From a bacterium (GTDB lineage Bacteria; Acidobacteriota; Polarisedimenticolia; Polarisedimenticolales; Polarisedimenticolaceae): a stretch of DNA of 64,000 nt. A program made the position numbers and the translations under genes. The notes under the pieces are model-generated. The model was given only the letters and a program-made list of their open reading frames with translations. It was not told the DNA's origin and searched no databases. Positions 44,863 through 55,366 of this stretch are shown piece by piece; within the stretch, counting starts at the first letter, position 1; every line of letters starts with the position of its first letter. The stretch is from contig JAAELQ010000116.1 in NCBI GenBank assembly GCA_024226515.1, positions 124,001 to 188,000 of the forward strand. Reading direction: 5' to 3'.

Positions 44863-45384
44863 TCAGTAGACGCAGGCCAGCGTCGTCGCACCGACGTCCA
44901 CGCGCCGCGCGTAGGGCCGCCGATCGCCCTCCGTCCGCACGGTCGTGACGATCGTGCCCCGGACGGGCAAGCCGCACTCGGGTTGCCCGAACGCGGTCGA
45001 GTGGGACTTGATCCACCGACCGTTCGATATCGCACCGGGCGCGAGCCGCTCGTCCCACGCTTCCTGAGGCTGCAGCACGAACACGAACAGCAACGAATCG
45101 TCGTCGACGCGCCGGACGTACACCACCTCGAGATCGACGAGCACCGGTTCGTCGGAGAGATTGACGAACTCCGCCTCGACGAGGACGTGCTGCCGCTCCG
45201 ACGCCGGCGGGAACGTGGGCATCAGGTCGAGCCAGACGTCCATCGATGCCGCGGTCCCGACCGGGGGACCGTCGTCGTTCGGCAGGTCGAAGCGGTCGCA
45301 CTCGATCGCGAGCAGTGGCACGACGGCCAAGGTGGCGAGCAGCGACCTGCGTCGAATCGTCACGGGGCACAGCATCTCGATCAC
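44863..45384 (-). CDS. Small hypothetical protein, probable lipoprotein
   Basis: 173 residues from a GTG at 45384; a later GTG at 45363 would also leave a complete leader (TIRRRSLLATLAVVPLLAIEC). The twin-Arg-like RRRS and the Cys after LLAIE suggest a lipoprotein or Tat-type leader, though the lipobox is atypical. The mature part has an immunoglobulin-like strand pattern (VLVEAEFVNLSDEPVLVDLE) and three Cys residues. No known family. It converges on the giant gene, 25 bases away, and is 71 bases downstream of the glycosyltransferase gene on the same strand. Confidence 0.7.
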   Translation of the reverse strand: MIEMLCPVTIRRRSLLATLAVVPLLAIECDRFDLPNDDGPPVGTAASMDVWLDLMPTFPPASERQHVLVEAEFVNLSDEPVLVDLEVVYVRRVDDDSLLFVFVLQPQEAWDERLAPGAISNGRWIKSHSTAFGQPECGLPVRGTIVTTVRTEGDRRPYARRVDVGATTLACVY

Positions 45385-45455
45385 CCCACGAGGCTATGTC
45401 TCCAGGATGGAAGACCCGGGCCCGGCCTTCAACCGTCAAAAAGGATCCGGAAACC

Positions 45456-47354
45456 TCAGTCGGTCGAGCTCCGCAGTCGTCGCGCGCGCGCCGCGATCGC
45501 GGGCGCGCCGGGGCAATCCGCCAGCACACGATCGACTTCGTCGCGCGCTGCGGCCTTTTTCCCGTTACGCAGCAGGCCGTCGGCGAGGTCGAGCCGGGCC
45601 AGGCACGCGCGAAGCGGAGGCGTATCGCTCAGGTGGAAGTCGGGTCGTTCGCCGGTCATCGGCCGGTCGGGTTCGGCTGCGAGGAAGCGGCGGTACCACG
45701 CCGCGGATTCCTCGGGTTGCCAGCGCGCCCACAGGCAACGTGCCGTCGCGCGCATGGCGGCGTTCTTCCAGTCGGCCGCGAGATCGTCGCGCTGGAGGAT
45801 CGCCGCGTAGTGCCGTAGCGCATCGGCGCTGCGTCGCGCCTGCCACAGGCGATCGCCGAGGCGCATGCGCGCGAACGGATCGTCCGGGTCGGCCTCGACC
45901 GCGCGCGTCAACCACGTCAGCGCGTCGTCCATCCGCCCCTCGCGCAGGGCGACGTCGGCCAGACTGAGCTCGTCCGACGGCGGCAACGTCGGCGCTGCCG
46001 GCACGGTGATCACGGCGGTCACGGCCAGCGCCAGGCCGATCGCGACGGCGCCGGCGATTCGCCGCCGGGACCAGGTTGCCGGAAGCGAGGCGGCGGCCGC
46101 GGCGGCGGGCAGCAACAGCAGAATCGCCGACAGCCGGAAGCGCGCCGTGTTGAAGAACAGGATCGGACTGAGGACCCAGGCCGCGGCGAGAATCCACAGC
46201 GGCGCCGCGTCGAGCAGCCGCCGTCGATCGAGCAGCGCGAGGCCCACGCCGATCAGCGGGACGACGAGGAGGTAGGGGAAGATCGCGGGCCCCAGACGCG
46301 GCGTCAGCCAGCGCAGCACGGGGGAACGCTCGCGCATCGGCTCGATGCGCCGGTTGTTCTGGATCTCGTACGCCGTGAACAGCAGCGCCGTCTTGCGTCC
46401 GAGGATGCGCACGCCGGTCAGCGGATCGTCGACGAAACGGTCCACCGCCTGGCGCAGGAAGAACCGTTGGTGCTGCGAGCCCTTGGCCGAGCCCATGTCG
46501 AACGGCGCGTCGTACAGCCGGGTCCAGGTCAGCGCCGGGTGCCAGTTACCGGATGTCTGATCGAACGCGGGGTCGTTGCCCATGTACAGGTTGATCCCGC
46601 CGTTCCACGAGACCAGCACGGGGTCGTCTTCCAGTAGCGCGTTGCGCGCCGTCACCGGCGCGACCACGACCAGCGCCGGAACGACGACGAGAGCCGCGGC
46701 GCGCATCGGCGTCAGCGTCTTCAACCGGCCGTCACGCGCGAGCGATACCGCCCACAGTCCCGCCGCCGCCAGCGCCAGCAGACCGTTGGCCCGGGTGATC
46801 GACACGAGGCCCAGCAGCAAGCCGGCCACGAGCAACGCGCGCCCGGGCCGCTCGCACCCTGGGGCGAGCACCAGCCGCTCGGCCGCCGCCAGCAACAGCA
46901 CCGTGACGAGCGGCACGAGCAGCAGCGAGGTGTCGAAGTAGATCGCGGTTCCGTACAGCGCAGCCGCCGTGCCCGCGATCCAGCCGGCGCGCGGACCGCC
47001 GAGCCGTGTGGCGATCGACGCGATCAGCCATACCGAGAGCGTGCCGCACGCGACGGAGAACAGGTACGCGGCCACGAGTCCGTTGCGCGGCCCGAAGACG
47101 GCGAACAGGGCCGACAGCACGTACGTGTACAGCGGTCCCTTGTAGAACGCCTGGATCCCCGGCAGCAGGACCCCGAGGTCCAGCACCTGGTAGGCGCGCC
47201 GCACGTGCAGCCAGGAATCGACGACCGGCGAGAGGAACAGCGGGTCGCGAGCCCACAGATAGCCGAGGTGGATCACGCGCAGGACGAGCGCGACGAGCGT
47301 GGGCACGACGAGATGCGCGCGAGAACTCAACCGGCTCCACATACGTAGGGTCAT
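45456..47354 (-). CDS. GT39/ArnT-like membrane glycosyltransferase with TPR tail
   Basis: 632 residues from the ATG at 47354 (a TTG is directly upstream). About twelve membrane helices span residues 15-465. The first periplasmic loop has FLSPVVDSWLHVRRAYQVL, holding the acidic catalytic residue typical of GT-C enzymes, and AFYKGPLYTYVLSALFAVFG is the conserved GT39 stretch. GT39/ArnT enzymes transfer sugars from polyprenyl carriers to proteins or lipid A on the periplasmic side. Residues about 485-625 form TPR units (DALTWLTRAVEADPDDPFAR). This is the second membrane TPR protein of the GT-C type in the window. The target is unknown. Confidence 0.85.
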   Translation of the reverse strand: MTLRMWSRLSSRAHLVVPTLVALVLRVIHLGYLWARDPLFLSPVVDSWLHVRRAYQVLDLGVLLPGIQAFYKGPLYTYVLSALFAVFGPRNGLVAAYLFSVACGTLSVWLIASIATRLGGPRAGWIAGTAAALYGTAIYFDTSLLLVPLVTVLLLAAAERLVLAPGCERPGRALLVAGLLLGLVSITRANGLLALAAAGLWAVSLARDGRLKTLTPMRAAALVVVPALVVVAPVTARNALLEDDPVLVSWNGGINLYMGNDPAFDQTSGNWHPALTWTRLYDAPFDMGSAKGSQHQRFFLRQAVDRFVDDPLTGVRILGRKTALLFTAYEIQNNRRIEPMRERSPVLRWLTPRLGPAIFPYLLVVPLIGVGLALLDRRRLLDAAPLWILAAAWVLSPILFFNTARFRLSAILLLLPAAAAAASLPATWSRRRIAGAVAIGLALAVTAVITVPAAPTLPPSDELSLADVALREGRMDDALTWLTRAVEADPDDPFARMRLGDRLWQARRSADALRHYAAILQRDDLAADWKNAAMRATARCLWARWQPEESAAWYRRFLAAEPDRPMTGERPDFHLSDTPPLRACLARLDLADGLLRNGKKAAARDEVDRVLADCPGAPAIAARARRLRSSTD

Positions 47355-47499
47355 CAAAGGGTTAGATCGGATCCTCGGGCCGCTTGGGGTGACGGGTCAT
47401 ACGGCCCCTCAGTGTAACGGATGCGGCGGGTCCGGTTTCGGGGAGCGGTTGCCTTGACCGGACGTCCCCCACGGGATTGCATGGATAGAAGGGGAAAGC

Positions 47500-50151
<2,652 letters not shown>

Positions 50152-50160
50152 GGGGACCCG

Positions 50161-50613
50161 ATGCGAATTCTGATGCTCGTCCTAGTCGTCTTGAGTGCCG
50201 TCGTTCCATTGGCGGCGGAAGACCTGGAGTCCACCGCCAAGGAGATCGAGGGCAAGATCATGGCGCCCTGCTGCGCCGCCAACCCGGTCTCGCAGCACTA
50301 CTCTCCGGCAGCGGATCAGGCGCGGCGGCAGATCCGTTCGATGCTGCAGGCCGGTAAGAGCGAAGAGCAGATTCTGGACTGGTTCGTCGAGCAGCACGGA
50401 GAGACGATCCTGGCCTCCCCGCGGGCGGAGGGTTTCGGCCTGGTCGCCTGGCTCGGGCCGGTGGTGTTGTTCTGCATCGCCGGGATCTGGTTGTGGTACG
50501 CGGTCAAGGGCTGGAACCGACGCACGGTCGCCGATCCGCCCGAGGAACTTCCCGAGATCGATCCGGCCTACGCCGAGCGACTGCGCAAGGAGCTGGCCGA
50601 CAGTCCCCGTTGA
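50161..50613 (+). CDS. CcmH/NrfF-like cytochrome c biogenesis protein, Cys-Cys variant
   Basis: 150 residues, ATG at 50161 after GAGGGG, 9 bases behind the kinase gene. A signal peptide (1-19), then the CcmH helical bundle: KIMAPCCAANPVSQHYSPAA (32-51), QARRQIRSMLQAGKSEEQIL and FVEQHGETILASP, followed by a membrane helix (about 100-120) and a short tail. Classical CcmH has LRCPVCQ with C-x-x-C that reduces apocytochrome c; here the two Cys (37, 38) are adjacent. That variant is known in some CcmH-like proteins and may use a different disulphide partner. It would serve the several c-type cytochromes in this window. Confidence 0.85.
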   Translation: MRILMLVLVVLSAVVPLAAEDLESTAKEIEGKIMAPCCAANPVSQHYSPAADQARRQIRSMLQAGKSEEQILDWFVEQHGETILASPRAEGFGLVAWLGPVVLFCIAGIWLWYAVKGWNRRTVADPPEELPEIDPAYAERLRKELADSPR

Positions 50614-50628
50614 CGTACCGCGAACTAG

Positions 50629-51156
50629 CTACATGCCGAACGTGTAGCGCGCGAAGACCTTCAGCGTGTCGTTTTCGCCGACCTCGACGTTGGCGCCGAT
50701 ACCCAGCTTGCCTTTGAGGATCGACACGAGGCCCTCGGCCTCGAACGTCGTGTCGCTTCCCGCGTCGTCGAGATCGGTCCAATTGATGAGCCCCTTCACC
50801 TGCAGCCAGCGCAGGATGTCCCAGCGCGCTCCGCCCGACACGACCGTCCCGTCGTCGAAGTCGAGGTCCAGCCACTTGATCTCGGCGACCAGGTCCGCCT
50901 GGTTGCCGAGAAAGCCGAACCAGCCCGCGCCGACGTTCCACAGCTCGACGTCCTCGAGCTCGAGGTACTCGCCCGTCGCGTAGAACGGTCCGGGTAGCCC
51001 GAGCGAGATGCCGCCGAACACGCCGTCGTCCGACGAGCCCCCGTCCGGATCGAAGTCGACGTAGCCCGCCTCGACATACGCGTAGCGAGGCGCCGCGGCG
51101 GCAAGCCCCGGCAGCAGCGAGAGGACGACCAGAGACAGCGCGATCTTGCGTAGCAT
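50629..51156 (-). CDS. Small outer-membrane beta-barrel protein
   Basis: 175 residues. The ATG at 51156 has CAGGAGGAATC, a near-perfect ribosome site. A signal peptide (1-22) precedes alternating amphipathic strands (YAYVEAGYVDFDPDG, FGGISLGLPGPFYATGEYLE, NVGAGWFGFLG) and it ends KVFARYTFGM, with the aromatic residue close to the C-terminus as in OmpA-type barrels; about eight strands. The Asp-rich loops lie on one side. It converges on the CcmH-like gene, 15 bases away. Structural or pore role; nothing more specific is visible. Confidence 0.8.
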   Translation of the reverse strand: MLRKIALSLVVLSLLPGLAAAAPRYAYVEAGYVDFDPDGGSSDDGVFGGISLGLPGPFYATGEYLELEDVELWNVGAGWFGFLGNQADLVAEIKWLDLDFDDGTVVSGGARWDILRWLQVKGLINWTDLDDAGSDTTFEAEGLVSILKGKLGIGANVEVGENDTLKVFARYTFGM

Positions 51157-51219
51157 GATTCCTCCTGAGGGTTGAGGATCGAGCTTACTAGATTCGACGG
51201 GTGCTGTGCGGCCCCGGCG

Positions 51220-52011
51220 TCAGTCGCGGGATCGTCGCCATGCCAGCATCTGCTGCAGCGTGGCCTCACGGGTCACGTCGTGCCGGACGAGGTCTTCGAG
51301 CCTGTACTCGTGCACTTCGCCCAGAAACTCCACGAGCAGTTGCCACTCCCACAGGTCGCGCGCGCGTCCGGTCCCCGAGCGCCAGTACGCCTCGTCCAGC
51401 AGCAGGTCGATGCGCCCGAGCAGGTCGTACTCGGGGTCGTCGCGGATCGGGCCCAGGTTGGCCTGGTACTCGGCCCAGCCTTCGCTCTTCCACACCGGCA
51501 GTGCGAGGTGGCGGCGATAGCCGAGAGCGTGAATCGAGTGAAAGTGCGCGATCTCGTGCGCGATGACCTCGGCGAGGTTGCCCTCGAAGCGGCTGTGCAG
51601 AATCCTGCCCTGGTTGATCGCGGCGAACTCCTCGACGCGCCCCATCGACACGAACGACTCGTTCGCCACGCTCAGCCCGATGGCCAGCGTGTCGGGGCTC
51701 TTTCGCGTCAGCGCGGCGAAGAACGCATAGCGCTTGCGACTGTTGCACAGGTAGACGCGAGACCCGGCCGAAACCGGAGGATGTTCCATCGCATCGATTC
51801 GTCGCGTGACATCGGCGATCGTCGCGTGCATGTCGTCGGGAATCGGCTCGTCGGAGTAGACGCGGAACCCGTCGATTCGCGCCTGGTGCGCGAAGAGCGG
51901 CGACGGATAGACGACCGCGGCGATCCAGGCGATGAGCACGAGAAGCGCCGCGCCGACGGCCCGCAGCAGCCACCGCGCGATCAGACGCAGAATCGTCGGC
52001 GAGCGTTCCAT
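51220..52011 (-). CDS. Membrane-anchored putative zinc peptidase (HExxH)
   Basis: 263 residues from the ATG at 52011, with GGGGATCGAAG upstream; an in-frame ATG at 52059 is the alternative. One membrane helix (about 13-35, LLRAVGAALLVLIAWIAAVV) anchors an outside domain. EVIAHEIAHFHSIHALG is a gluzincin-like zinc motif, and KSEGWAEYQANLG about 20 residues later could supply the third ligand (Glu), as in the peptidase MA family. Otherwise the sequence is unfamiliar. It is divergent from the zinc-ribbon gene at 52107. Peptidase activity is inferred from the motif only. Confidence 0.78.
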   Translation of the reverse strand: MERSPTILRLIARWLLRAVGAALLVLIAWIAAVVYPSPLFAHQARIDGFRVYSDEPIPDDMHATIADVTRRIDAMEHPPVSAGSRVYLCNSRKRYAFFAALTRKSPDTLAIGLSVANESFVSMGRVEEFAAINQGRILHSRFEGNLAEVIAHEIAHFHSIHALGYRRHLALPVWKSEGWAEYQANLGPIRDDPEYDLLGRIDLLLDEAYWRSGTGRARDLWEWQLLVEFLGEVHEYRLEDLVRHDVTREATLQQMLAWRRSRD

Positions 52012-52106
52012 GGCTTCGATCCCCACGCCGGGATTGTCTCGTCGGACTCCAGCGAGCATAATCTTGAGCGAAACGGGGGCTCGAGTTCAAGGGGGCAGGG
52101 TTTATC

Positions 52107-52286
52107 ATGATCGAAGTCAAAGAGAAGAGCGACGTCGCCCCGCTGTGCCCGCACTGCGCGGAATCCGTTCGTGAGGTCTGGTTCCGCGAGCTCAAGGGGA
52201 TGTTCGGCAAGCGCTACGTTTACTTCTGCTCCGCGTGCCACAAGGTTCTCGGCGTGTCGCACCGCAAGGGATTCTGGATGGGATAG
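52107..52286 (+). CDS. 59-residue zinc-ribbon protein
   Basis: A short gene from the ATG at 52107, with GGGGGCAGGG about ten bases upstream, to TAG at 52284. CPHC (residues 14-17) and CSAC (41-44) form a zinc ribbon; the rest includes VREVWFRELKGMFGKRYVYF and ends VSHRKGFWMG. I have a weak memory of similar short proteins with the same ending in other bacteria. It is cytoplasmic, likely a nucleic-acid or protein-binding knuckle. The MGMT-like gene starts 10 bases after it, so the two probably share a transcript. Confidence 0.75.
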   Translation: MIEVKEKSDVAPLCPHCAESVREVWFRELKGMFGKRYVYFCSACHKVLGVSHRKGFWMG

Positions 52287-52296
52287 GCGGCTGGCA

Positions 52297-52770
52297 ATGA
52301 CGAAAAAACGCACATTCCGCGAGAAGCTCGCGGACGCCAAGGACTTCCCGAGGGTGCAGCAACTCACCGGCGGGATGGAGCAGCGCTACGGTCCGGGGAA
52401 GATCGTCATTCCCGCGCCGCTCGAGGTCGATGCGTTGATGCGCAAGATCCCGAAGGGCAAGGTCACGACGATCAACCAGATCCGCGAGTGTCTCGCGCGC
52501 CGACATCGCGCGAACGTGGCGTGTCCGATCGTGACCGGGATCCACGCACGGATCGCCGCCGGCGCGGCGGGCGAGCACGAGGCGGAAGGCAAGAAGCGGG
52601 TCACGCCCTACTGGCGAACGCTGAAGGGCAACGGGGAACTGAACGCGAAGTACCCCGGAGGTGTTTCGGGGCAGCGGCGCCGGCTGCGGGACGAGGGTGT
52701 CGAGGTCGAGGTCCGCGACGATCGCATGTTCGTCAAAAACTACGAACAGCGACTGAAGAAACTCGACTGA
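52297..52770 (+). CDS. MGMT/alkyltransferase-like DNA-binding protein
   Basis: 157 residues, ATG at 52297. The central part (IPKGKVTTINQIRECLARRH, then ANVACPIVTGIHARIAAGAA) follows the winged-helix DNA-binding domain of O6-alkylguanine transferases (PxGxVxTYGxIA..., PCHRVV). The active motif reads ACPIVTGI, so the Cys (residue 76) is kept but the His is gone. The protein may bind damaged or specific DNA rather than repair it by the usual mechanism. N- and C-terminal parts are basic (KKRVTPYWRTLKGNGELNAK). This MGMT-related subfamily is uncharacterised as far as I know. It is coupled to the zinc-ribbon gene. Confidence 0.78.
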   Translation: MTKKRTFREKLADAKDFPRVQQLTGGMEQRYGPGKIVIPAPLEVDALMRKIPKGKVTTINQIRECLARRHRANVACPIVTGIHARIAAGAAGEHEAEGKKRVTPYWRTLKGNGELNAKYPGGVSGQRRRLRDEGVEVEVRDDRMFVKNYEQRLKKLD

Positions 52771-52864
52771 AACAGTCGCCTTGCCGGCCCGCAAGGTAGC
52801 CAGAATACAGTTGCCCCCCGACAGCCGTGATTACGCCTTACGGATCCAACGGAGGATCCACGTC

Positions 52865-55333
52865 ATGTCACGCACCCTCAATGCCCGCCGATGCGTTGCG
52901 ATTCCCTTGGCGCTGCTGCTGGCGACCGTCGTCGCCGGAGGCCTCGAGGCCGCGGTCACGCGCCAGCTGGTCCAGCAGGACCCCACCATCACCAATAGCT
53001 GGGCGATCGACGACGCGGGAACTACCGTCTTCGCCGCCGCGACCGGCGATCCCGTCGGAGCCAACCCCCTCAATGCGTTCCAGGTCTTCGCGTTCGACTC
53101 GACGACCGGCGCCGCACAGCAGCTGACCAGCTTCACGGGGGGCGAGATCCGCGACCTGACGGTCAGCGACGATGGACTTCTGCTGGCATTCGTCAGCGAC
53201 GGCGACCCGTTGCTGCTCAACGGTGACCGCTCGTACGAGTTGTTCTCGATGAACGCCGACGGGTCGAACCTGGCGCAGTTGACGCAGCACGCGATCGCCC
53301 CCGGCGTGGCCGAGGCGGTGCTGGCCGGTTCCGGGAATCGCATCGTCTTCACCGCGACCGAGGATCCGACGTTCGTCGACACCGGCCTGTTCCTGATCGA
53401 CCCCGACGGCAGCAACCTCGACCCGGTGGCCACCGGTCCGGGATCCGATCCGTGGCGCGTACGCATCTCCGACGACGGACTGCGGTTGATGTTCCACTCG
53501 TACGGCGACATGACCGGAGGAAACGCCGACGGCAGTCTGGAGATCTTCGTCGAGGACGCGGACGGAAGCGACCTGCGCCGGCTGACCGACACTTCCACCG
53601 GGGCGTGGATCGGCGACTTCTCCGGAAACGGAGGTACGGTCGCGTTCGTCGCGACGGACAACCTGACCGGAGGGAACCCCTCGCAGAACGCGCAGATCTT
53701 CGCCGTCGAGTGGGACGGCACCGGCCTGCGTCAGGTGACGAACTTCCCGACATTCGTCGTGCCGGCGCCTTCCCTGCGCGACGACGGCGGCTTGCTGGTC
53801 TACGACGCCGAGGACATCCTGTGGGAGATCGGCACCGACGGCACGGGTCAGAGACAGCTCGAGGGTGCGTTCCAGCTCCAGGGGCCGAGCGTCTCGGGCA
53901 ACGGTAAGACCGTGGCCTACATGACCTTCCAGGGGCTGAAGGTGCGGGACGACATCCAATCCGGGCCTCGCCCGCTGACCTGGGAGAACTGGCTCGACTC
54001 CAAGACGCCGGACATCTCGTCCGACGGCAACACGGTGATCTTCGGCTCGACGTTTCCGACCTACGTCAACCGCGATCTGTTCCGCGTGAACCGCGACGGC
54101 TCGGACCTCGAGCAGGTCACCACCTTCCTGACCAGCGTCGAGAGCTACGCTCTCTCCGGCGACGGCTCGTTCCTCATCGCCACGGCGCGCTCGAGCCCCG
54201 ACGGCCAGACCAGCACCAACTCCTCGCAGATCTACCGGCTCGAGCTCGCTTCCGGCAACACGACCGCGTTGAGCAACTTCACCTCGTACGTGGACGGGAT
54301 CCAGGAGGTGGACGTGTCGACCGACGGAAGCCGGCTGACGTTCGTGCCCGTACCGCTGCTGCTCCAGGACACCGAGTTGTTCTGCATGAACACGGACGGC
54401 AGCGGCATGACCTCGCTGATCGTCACTCCCGGCGACATCCGTGACGCGCGCATCGACGGCAGCGGAACCTGGTTGACCTTCGCCGGCAGGGACGACCTGC
54501 TGCCGGGGCAGAATCCGGAGTTCGGCTGGGAAGTGTTCCGCATGCGTTGCGACGGCACGGGCCTGACCCAGATCTCCTCCGGACCGGAGGTGGCCTGGGA
54601 ACCCGACATCTCGGACGACGGCCTGCGCGTGGCCTACGTGTCCCAGCAAGACCCGCTGGGAACCAACCCCGGTCACCTGCGCAACGTCTTCCTGTACGAG
54701 GTCGACACGGCGACGACGCGCCAGCTCAGCTTCGTTGCCCCGGGCGAGACCGCTTGGCAGGCGCGGATCAGCGGCGACGGGTCGACGGTCTACTTCACCG
54801 CGCGCACCGCGTTGTTCGAGGAGACCGGCGAGCTGGAGCTGTACCGCGTCTCGGCGACCGGCGGTCCGATCCGACGCTCGAACGCCAGGCCCGGCGAGGT
54901 TCGGGAGTTCGCGACCGATCACAGTGGGGACCGCGTGGTGTTCCTCGGCCGCGGAGACTTCACCAACGAGAACCCGGACCTCGAATGGGATTACTGGATC
55001 AGCGACTGGTCCGAGCCTGCGACGTTGAGCGTCAGCGGCCCGGCGCCGACGGCGCTCGACTGGCCCCACGAGCCGCAGGTCATCCGCTACGACGCGATCC
55101 GGGGCGACCTGGCCGGTCTCACGAGCGGTTCGATCGGCGACGTGATCTGCCTGCGCAACGACTCGGCGGTGACCGGTACGGTCGGATTCGAGGACACCGA
55201 AGACCCGTTTGCGAGCCAGGCGTTCTTCTATCTGTTCCGCGGCAGCAGCGGTGTCAACGCCGGTCCCGGATCCTACGGGCAGGCGAGCGACGGCAGCCAG
55301 CGGGTGCCGTCGGGCGGGGACTGCTCTCCCTGA
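52865..55333 (+). CDS. Secreted TolB-like PD40 beta-propeller protein
   Basis: 822 residues, ATG at 52865 with ACGGAGGATCC upstream. The signal peptide ends near GGLEAA (residue 30). The mature protein is a long series of PD40/WD40-like blades; repeats such as LTVSDDGLLLAFVSDGDP, VRISDDGLRLMFHSYGDM and RISGDGSTVYFTART occur about every 45-50 residues, enough for two seven- or eight-bladed propellers. No catalytic domain follows, unlike the S9 peptidase at 15083. The C-terminal 100 residues are a separate Gly/Asp-rich domain. Probably a protein-binding scaffold in the periplasm or outside. Confidence 0.85.
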   Translation: MSRTLNARRCVAIPLALLLATVVAGGLEAAVTRQLVQQDPTITNSWAIDDAGTTVFAAATGDPVGANPLNAFQVFAFDSTTGAAQQLTSFTGGEIRDLTVSDDGLLLAFVSDGDPLLLNGDRSYELFSMNADGSNLAQLTQHAIAPGVAEAVLAGSGNRIVFTATEDPTFVDTGLFLIDPDGSNLDPVATGPGSDPWRVRISDDGLRLMFHSYGDMTGGNADGSLEIFVEDADGSDLRRLTDTSTGAWIGDFSGNGGTVAFVATDNLTGGNPSQNAQIFAVEWDGTGLRQVTNFPTFVVPAPSLRDDGGLLVYDAEDILWEIGTDGTGQRQLEGAFQLQGPSVSGNGKTVAYMTFQGLKVRDDIQSGPRPLTWENWLDSKTPDISSDGNTVIFGSTFPTYVNRDLFRVNRDGSDLEQVTTFLTSVESYALSGDGSFLIATARSSPDGQTSTNSSQIYRLELASGNTTALSNFTSYVDGIQEVDVSTDGSRLTFVPVPLLLQDTELFCMNTDGSGMTSLIVTPGDIRDARIDGSGTWLTFAGRDDLLPGQNPEFGWEVFRMRCDGTGLTQISSGPEVAWEPDISDDGLRVAYVSQQDPLGTNPGHLRNVFLYEVDTATTRQLSFVAPGETAWQARISGDGSTVYFTARTALFEETGELELYRVSATGGPIRRSNARPGEVREFATDHSGDRVVFLGRGDFTNENPDLEWDYWISDWSEPATLSVSGPAPTALDWPHEPQVIRYDAIRGDLAGLTSGSIGDVICLRNDSAVTGTVGFEDTEDPFASQAFFYLFRGSSGVNAGPGSYGQASDGSQRVPSGGDCSP

Positions 55334-55366
55334 TCGTTGACGCGCTCGGAATACCGATCGAGCTCG

